Of a stretch of 10,392 nt of DNA, positions 6,914 through 10,392 are shown piece after piece. Each line of letters starts with the position of its first letter. Positions within the stretch are counted from its first letter, which is position 1. This DNA comes from Bifidobacterium breve. GTDB taxonomy: Bacteria; Actinomycetota; Actinomycetes; Nanopelagicales; Nanopelagicaceae. Both the position numbers and the translations under genes were made by a program. The stretch covers positions 1-10,392 of the forward strand of contig CAMBOZ010000042.1 of NCBI GenBank assembly GCA_945869505.1. Reading direction: 5' to 3'. The notes under the pieces are model-generated. The model saw only the letters and a list, made by a program, of their open reading frames with translations. It made no database searches and was not told the DNA's origin.

Positions 6914-7588
6914 TTAAAGCAATATTGCCGAAAGAGGGAGAATTAATAGCGAAGTAGCTGGAAGATATTGCAATAGGCCATGCATAAGGGCGGTGGAAGA
7001 ATTTGGACCAAATCGATAATGATTAAATGTGGACATAATTGAAGTCATCACGGGATAAGTTGCAAATGCCCCAGATAATTGCGGCCCAAGGTTTTCAGCA
7101 AATTGCGTAATTGTGAATATAAGAAAGAGCGCCGATGCGACTCTTAACCAAATATCCCACTTGGGTGCAGGGGGAAGTTTGGCATTTCTGTCGTAAGCAA
7201 CAAATCTTTTGACGGAGATCGTCCAAACAATTATCCAGAGCGCAATACCTACCCAAAGATCTTTTATGAGGGGATTCAGAATCGCGACACCAATTAGAAA
7301 TGCTGATGTAGAAGCAGCAATACAAATTGGCCAATTAAAGCGCGGTGCCATACGAGTGTAGGTCGCGATGAAGAAAAGTAGAGCGATCTGTCCTGCATAA
7401 GAGCCAACAATTGAGTCATAGAGAAAATCACTGCCATGTTGGAGATAGATAACTAACAAAATCGGCACGAGAATGAATGGGACAGCCATAGAGATGCCAC
7501 CCCAGCGTGCACCAAATCTCTTTTGTATGAAGTAGGTTCCAATAACAAAGAGGGGGGCAAAGAGAAGCTTTACAGATAAAACCAACAT
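6914..7588 (-). CDS. Uncharacterised polytopic membrane protein
   Basis: A 224-residue hydrophobic protein with about seven predicted membrane segments, at roughly 2-20, 32-50, 59-78, 85-104, 109-126, 148-164 and 203-222. Polar loops include AYDRNAKLPPAPKWD near 131-145. A conserved-looking stretch, GPQLSGAFATYPVMTSIMS at 168-186, precedes the last segment. I do not recognise a named transporter family. Its start codon overlaps the stop of the creatininase-like gene (TAATG, 1 bp shared), a strong sign of translational coupling and of a shared job. It could carry the substrate or product of that hydrolase, but no transport motif proves this. It ends about 100 bp before the next gene on the same strand. 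Confidence 0.75.
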   Translation of the reverse strand: MLVLSVKLLFAPLFVIGTYFIQKRFGARWGGISMAVPFILVPILLVIYLQHGSDFLYDSIVGSYAGQIALLFFIATYTRMAPRFNWPICIAASTSAFLIGVAILNPLIKDLWVGIALWIIVWTISVKRFVAYDRNAKLPPAPKWDIWLRVASALFLIFTITQFAENLGPQLSGAFATYPVMTSIMSTFNHYRFGPNSSTALMHGLLQYLPATSLLILPLSAILL

Positions 7589-8382
7589 TAATTAAATCTC
7601 TCTGTTACAAATACATCACGGTCCGCGCTCAGCAGAGTTTGAACTGCATCAGTTGCCGCAACCAGGGCTGCTTTAAATATTTTTTCTCCCTTATCGGCTG
7701 TAGCCAGAGTTGGATCTCCCATAACTCCAGATTTTGAATCTCGACGGAAATCCAAGGGAATTCCCAAGAAACCTGGTTGGCGGAAATCAATACAAGAGAG
7801 AGCGACTCGAACATCAGGCATGTCCTGTGCGATCGCTTTCATATTTACAAGTTCTGGGCGCAGGTAAAGGGCAAGAGAAGTCTCCATCTCGCAGGCATGC
7901 CCCATTCCGCCAATTTCGGATTCACCGATATCTATTAGAACCTGCTTGATTGACTGCCAATAAGAGTAAGTAGGAATTGATACACCAAGTGATTCGCTTA
8001 AATCTGCTGTCGATGCGGTGAGAATTCCAGCGTTACCACCATGGCCGTTAATTACTAGAAATCTATAGAAACCATGAGCGGTCAGTGAAGAGAAAATATC
8101 GTTAAGTAAATGATGGAAAGTTTCCAGCTTTAATGAAATTGTGCCGGGATATCCCTTATGGTGCGGAGATGTACCCCACCAAATTGGTGGAAGTGCTATT
8201 ACATTACCGCCGGAATTTTTTGCAATGTTTTCTATTAAGGCGTTTGAATTATAAATATCGGTATCAACTGGTAGATGTGGCCCGTGTTGTTCAATAGCAC
8301 CAGTCGGCAAGAGAAATATTGTCTTATCTCTATCGAGGCTATCAATTTGCTGCCAGTTAAGTTCATTAAATTTAAAGGCCAT
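7588..8382 (-). CDS. Creatininase-family amidohydrolase
   Basis: A 264-residue protein, the usual length for the creatininase family. Motifs: PTGAIEQHGPHLPVDTD at 26-42 (predicted metal ligands Glu31, His33, Asp42), GTSPHHKGYPGTISL at 70-84, NGHGGN at 112-117 (His114), and GHACEMETS at 161-169 (His162, Glu165, Glu167). True creatininase has NGHYEN, whose Glu122 binds metal; here it is NGHGGN, as in family members such as the formamide deformylase ArfB or mycofactocin MftE. A general cytosolic metal-dependent amide hydrolase is thus the safest call. The ATG at 8382 has no Shine-Dalgarno, but a TATACT box ends six bases before it, which suggests a leaderless mRNA. It is the first gene of a two-gene unit with the membrane protein and is divergent from the phosphotriesterase-like gene. 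Confidence 0.92.
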   Translation of the reverse strand: MAFKFNELNWQQIDSLDRDKTIFLLPTGAIEQHGPHLPVDTDIYNSNALIENIAKNSGGNVIALPPIWWGTSPHHKGYPGTISLKLETFHHLLNDIFSSLTAHGFYRFLVINGHGGNAGILTASTADLSESLGVSIPTYSYWQSIKQVLIDIGESEIGGMGHACEMETSLALYLRPELVNMKAIAQDMPDVRVALSCIDFRQPGFLGIPLDFRRDSKSGVMGDPTLATADKGEKIFKAALVAATDAVQTLLSADRDVFVTERFN

Positions 8383-8388
8383 TGTGCA

Positions 8389-8394
8389 AGTATA
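8389..8394 (-). promoter_or_regulatory. Candidate -10 box for a leaderless creatininase-family mRNA
   Basis: On the minus strand TATACT (five of six to TATAAT) ends six bases before the ATG at 8382. Transcription would therefore begin at or next to the start codon. The absence of a Shine-Dalgarno fits this. A matching -35 is poor. Confidence 0.4.
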
Positions 8395-8432
8395 TTGAAA
8401 TGGATCTGAAATAGATACATTTCTAGCAAGTA

Positions 8433-8467
8433 CTGCAATTCCATCACTGTTCCAGCGATAATTGCAG
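8433..8467. repeat. Inverted repeat CTGCAATT-N19-AATTGCAG
   Basis: Two perfect eight-base arms (8433-8440 and 8460-8467) lie in the divergent region between the creatininase-like and phosphotriesterase-like genes, about 47 bp before the latter's ATG. The loop contains TTCCA twice. No T-run follows. It may be a paired operator for the divergent promoters, or chance. Confidence 0.4.
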
Positions 8468-8513
8468 AAGAAAGTTCTCGTATTACAGGGAAATTTGGAT
8501 TAGGCTCGTATTT

Positions 8514-9428
8514 ATGAAAAATGTTGAGACCGTACTTGGCCCAGTTCCTGCTGATCAATTAGGTTTTATCTTGCCGCACGAACATCTCCTTGTTGATACC
8601 TACGATGTCCGTCGCAGTGCAGAGGGCGTACTGCTTGAGTTATCTACAATGAGCGATGAGGTCGCCGATTACAAGGCCGCGGGCGGAAATACAATTGTTG
8701 ATCAGACAATCTATGGACTACATCCAGATCCAAGTGGATTGGCAGAAATTTCGAAAGCTACCGGTGTTCACATCATCGCCGGTACTGGTTTTTATCATCA
8801 ACAGTATTATCCAGAATGGTTAGATGACTGGAGTGTTAGCCAAATTGCTGATCGAATGCTCGGGCATATTGTTGATGGTTTCCCAGGCACAGGTATCAAA
8901 GCCGGAATTATGGCCGAATTGGGCACCCACCATCGGGGAGTTAAGCCAAATGAGCGCAAAGTGTTGGAAGCTGCAGCAAAAGTTCAGGTAGAGACTAAGC
9001 GACCAATCGGAACCCATGCGCTATTTACTGAAGTAGGAATTGAACAATTAAATATTTTAGAGGCGGCGGGAGCAGATCTTGATATAACCTTGATCGGCCA
9101 CTGCGATACCAATCGCGATATCGAGTACTCCCGCAAATTACTCAAGCGAGGCGTCTGGATTGGTTACGACGCAGTTGGTCAATTAGATAAACAGCGTGAT
9201 GAGCTTCGCGCGCAGACAATTGCAACCTTAATTAATGAAGGATATTTGGAGAAGATCTTGATCTCCACTGATATCGCGGCTAGAGCAAGATTAAAGATTC
9301 ACGGTAACGAAGGCTATAAGTTCCTGATTACCAAATTCTTGCCACTACTGCGAAGTGCTGGAGTTACTAAAGAGCAGATTGACACGCTTACGAGAAAGAA
9401 TCCACAGCGTTTTCTTGCCGGTAAGTAA
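8514..9428 (+). CDS. Phosphotriesterase-family metal-dependent hydrolase (lactonase-like)
   Basis: A 304-residue amidohydrolase-superfamily TIM barrel with the phosphotriesterase-family layout. Predicted binuclear metal ligands are His22 and His24 (LPHEHLL), Glu135 (MAELGTHH), His168 (GTHALF), His196 (IGHCDTN) and Asp253 (STDIAAR). The bridging ligand is Glu rather than the carboxylated Lys of true phosphotriesterase. As far as I recall, this is the arrangement of the E. coli homology protein PHP. Such enzymes are often lactonases or esterases of unknown substrate. The N-terminus, VETVLGPVPADQLGFILPHEH, fits the family and supports the ATG at 8514, although no clear Shine-Dalgarno precedes it. 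It is divergent from the creatininase-like gene and abuts the convergent SDR gene with no bases between stops. A role in opening a sugar lactone is inferred from the neighbouring SDR and enolase-family genes. Confidence 0.9.
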   Translation: MKNVETVLGPVPADQLGFILPHEHLLVDTYDVRRSAEGVLLELSTMSDEVADYKAAGGNTIVDQTIYGLHPDPSGLAEISKATGVHIIAGTGFYHQQYYPEWLDDWSVSQIADRMLGHIVDGFPGTGIKAGIMAELGTHHRGVKPNERKVLEAAAKVQVETKRPIGTHALFTEVGIEQLNILEAAGADLDITLIGHCDTNRDIEYSRKLLKRGVWIGYDAVGQLDKQRDELRAQTIATLINEGYLEKILISTDIAARARLKIHGNEGYKFLITKFLPLLRSAGVTKEQIDTLTRKNPQRFLAGK

Positions 9429-10208
9429 TTAATAGATATGAATTCCGCCGCTGACGTTTAACGTCGCGCCAGTAATGAAGGATCCGTGATCTGAGGTAAC
9501 AAAGACTGCAACAGATGCGATCTCTTCTGGTTGACCAATTCTCTTTAGCGGACAAGCATCGATGATTGCCTGCACGTTTTGCGCAGTGTTATCTCGATGC
9601 TGCATAGGAGTATCAATCTGGCCGGGCGAGATCGTATTTACGCGGATTCCATAAACTCCTAGCTGTTTTGCTAGACCCCTTGAAAAAGTGACTATTCCTG
9701 CTTTGGATGCGGAATAAGCATCAGCGCCAAAGAAAGAACCAGTGGACCAAGAAGGGGAAGTGAAAGAGAGTATCGAACCGGCTCGTTTATTCTCTTTTAG
9801 ATGTTCAGCCACTGCTCGCGAAATTAAGAAAGTGGATCGCAGATTAGTATCGAATTGGCTATCCCAATCTTCAACTGTCACGTCTTTGAGATCTTTTCGC
9901 TTTAACGTTGCACCAGCCAATATCGCTGCATCGACGCCACCAAAGCGGGAAATGGCCGGCCCCATAATTTGCTCGGCACAATTTTCGCCGGATAAATCGA
10001 CGGAGAGAATTAGATGGCGCGCAGGATCTGAAAATTCGTGCTCCAAATCGGAGAGCCGACCTTTATCTAAACCAATTGCAATAACAGATGCGCCAACGCG
10101 TTCGAGTAAAAGTGCGGTCGCTTTTCCTATACCGCTACTTGCACCAGTAACAATTATCCGTTTTCCGTCGAGTCCCCTGCCTATTGATAGATCGCTATCA
10201 GAAGACAT
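9429..10208 (-). CDS. Short-chain dehydrogenase/reductase (classical SDR)
   Basis: A 259-residue classical SDR from the ATG at 10208. It has the cofactor-binding TGASSGIG at 21-28, Asn122 in TNLRSTF, a catalytic Ser at 151 or 153, and YSASK with Tyr165/Lys169. RVNTISPGQIDTPM near 189-202 and the ITGATLNVSGG C-terminal motif follow. The usual NNAG motif is replaced by ILAGAT (about 96-101). It likely oxidises or reduces a sugar or hydroxy-acid with NAD(P). The ATG overlaps the end of the upstream enolase-family gene by 11 bp, so the two form one translationally coupled unit; a longer TTG start at 10229 is less likely. The pairing suggests consecutive steps, with oxidation of a sugar and dehydration of the resulting acid. 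Confidence 0.93.
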   Translation of the reverse strand: MSSDSDLSIGRGLDGKRIIVTGASSGIGKATALLLERVGASVIAIGLDKGRLSDLEHEFSDPARHLILSVDLSGENCAEQIMGPAISRFGGVDAAILAGATLKRKDLKDVTVEDWDSQFDTNLRSTFLISRAVAEHLKENKRAGSILSFTSPSWSTGSFFGADAYSASKAGIVTFSRGLAKQLGVYGIRVNTISPGQIDTPMQHRDNTAQNVQAIIDACPLKRIGQPEEIASVAVFVTSDHGSFITGATLNVSGGIHIY

Positions 10209-10392
10209 ATTTTTGTACGGTCTTCTCAATCACTTCTACGCCAAGTCCTGGCTTTGATGGAACTGCGATCTTTCCATTCTTATGTGTGAATGGTTCGGTA
10301 ATTAACTCATGTTGCATTGGATTTTCATCCGGCTTCAACTCTTGCACCAGGCATCGTGGAGTCGATGCCGAAAGTGCAATTGATGCCGCGGT
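10198..10392 (-). CDS. Enolase-superfamily (mandelate racemase-type) protein, C-terminal fragment
   Basis: An open minus-strand frame enters from the right edge and ends with TGA at 10198, giving 64 residues. The sequence carries the C-terminal pattern of acid-sugar dehydratases of the mandelate racemase subgroup: AASIALSAST, LKPDENPMQHELITEPF, then KNGKIAVPSKPGLGVEV and QKYVF. The catalytic residues lie outside the window, so activity cannot be checked. It is not a copy of the enolase-family gene at 1823-2947, whose tail reads NGNITLTDAPGLGWELDRDY. It is the upstream partner of the SDR gene, overlapping its start by 11 bp. Truncation is due only to the window edge. Confidence 0.82.
   Translation of the reverse strand, partial: TAASIALSASTPRCLVQELKPDENPMQHELITEPFTHKNGKIAVPSKPGLGVEVIEKTVQKYVF

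Noticed and set aside
8235..8558. Minus-strand frame crossing the divergent control region
   Set aside because: It overlaps the creatininase-family gene in another frame and runs into the phosphotriesterase-like gene; no motif supports it.
9742..10257. Plus-strand open frame of 171 codons
   Set aside because: It is antisense to the SDR gene and to the end of the partial enolase-family gene; both have clear motifs in the minus frame.

Overview
The window is about 10.4 kb of densely packed bacterial DNA with moderate GC (mid-to-upper 40s % by eye). Shine-Dalgarno sites are usually good, and ATG and GTG starts both occur. A LacI-family regulator, candidate leaderless starts and the codon style would fit a low-to-mid GC actinobacterium, such as a freshwater planktonic lineage. 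That placement is an inference; no rRNA, tRNA, ribosomal or other phylogenetic marker is present. I see no mobile element, phage gene or CRISPR array.

Layout from left to right: a MmgE/PrpD-family gene on the minus strand whose 3' end lies beyond the left edge; a LacI-type repressor (minus) 8 bp upstream of it; a 201-bp divergent control region with a LacI-like operator; a mandelate racemase-type enolase-superfamily enzyme (plus); a CitE/HpcH-type lyase (minus); a second divergent control region holding a perfect inverted-repeat operator; a neutral-ceramidase-like hydrolase (plus); a second, diverged ceramidase-like hydrolase (minus); an unrecognised polytopic membrane protein and a creatininase-family hydrolase (minus, stop and start overlapping); a third divergent control region; a phosphotriesterase-family hydrolase/lactonase (plus); an SDR dehydrogenase (minus); and the C-terminal 64 residues of another enolase-superfamily enzyme (minus), cut by the right edge.

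Nearly every gene is a small-molecule catabolic enzyme. The enzyme types fit non-phosphorylative breakdown of an acid sugar or related hydroxy-acid: amide or ester hydrolysis (creatininase-like and ceramidase-like proteins), lactone opening (phosphotriesterase-like), oxidation (SDR), dehydration or racemisation (two enolase-superfamily enzymes), then lyase or dehydratase chemistry (CitE-like, PrpD-like). The substrate cannot be read from the sequence.

The most notable regulatory signal is a shared operator-like element. ACTGGAAACGTTTGC lies before the first enolase gene and ACTGGAAACCTTTCCA between citE and the first ceramidase-like gene. This suggests the local LacI protein controls both. 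The three convergent gene pairs meet with 6 bp, -4 bp and 0 bp between stops, leaving no room for terminators.
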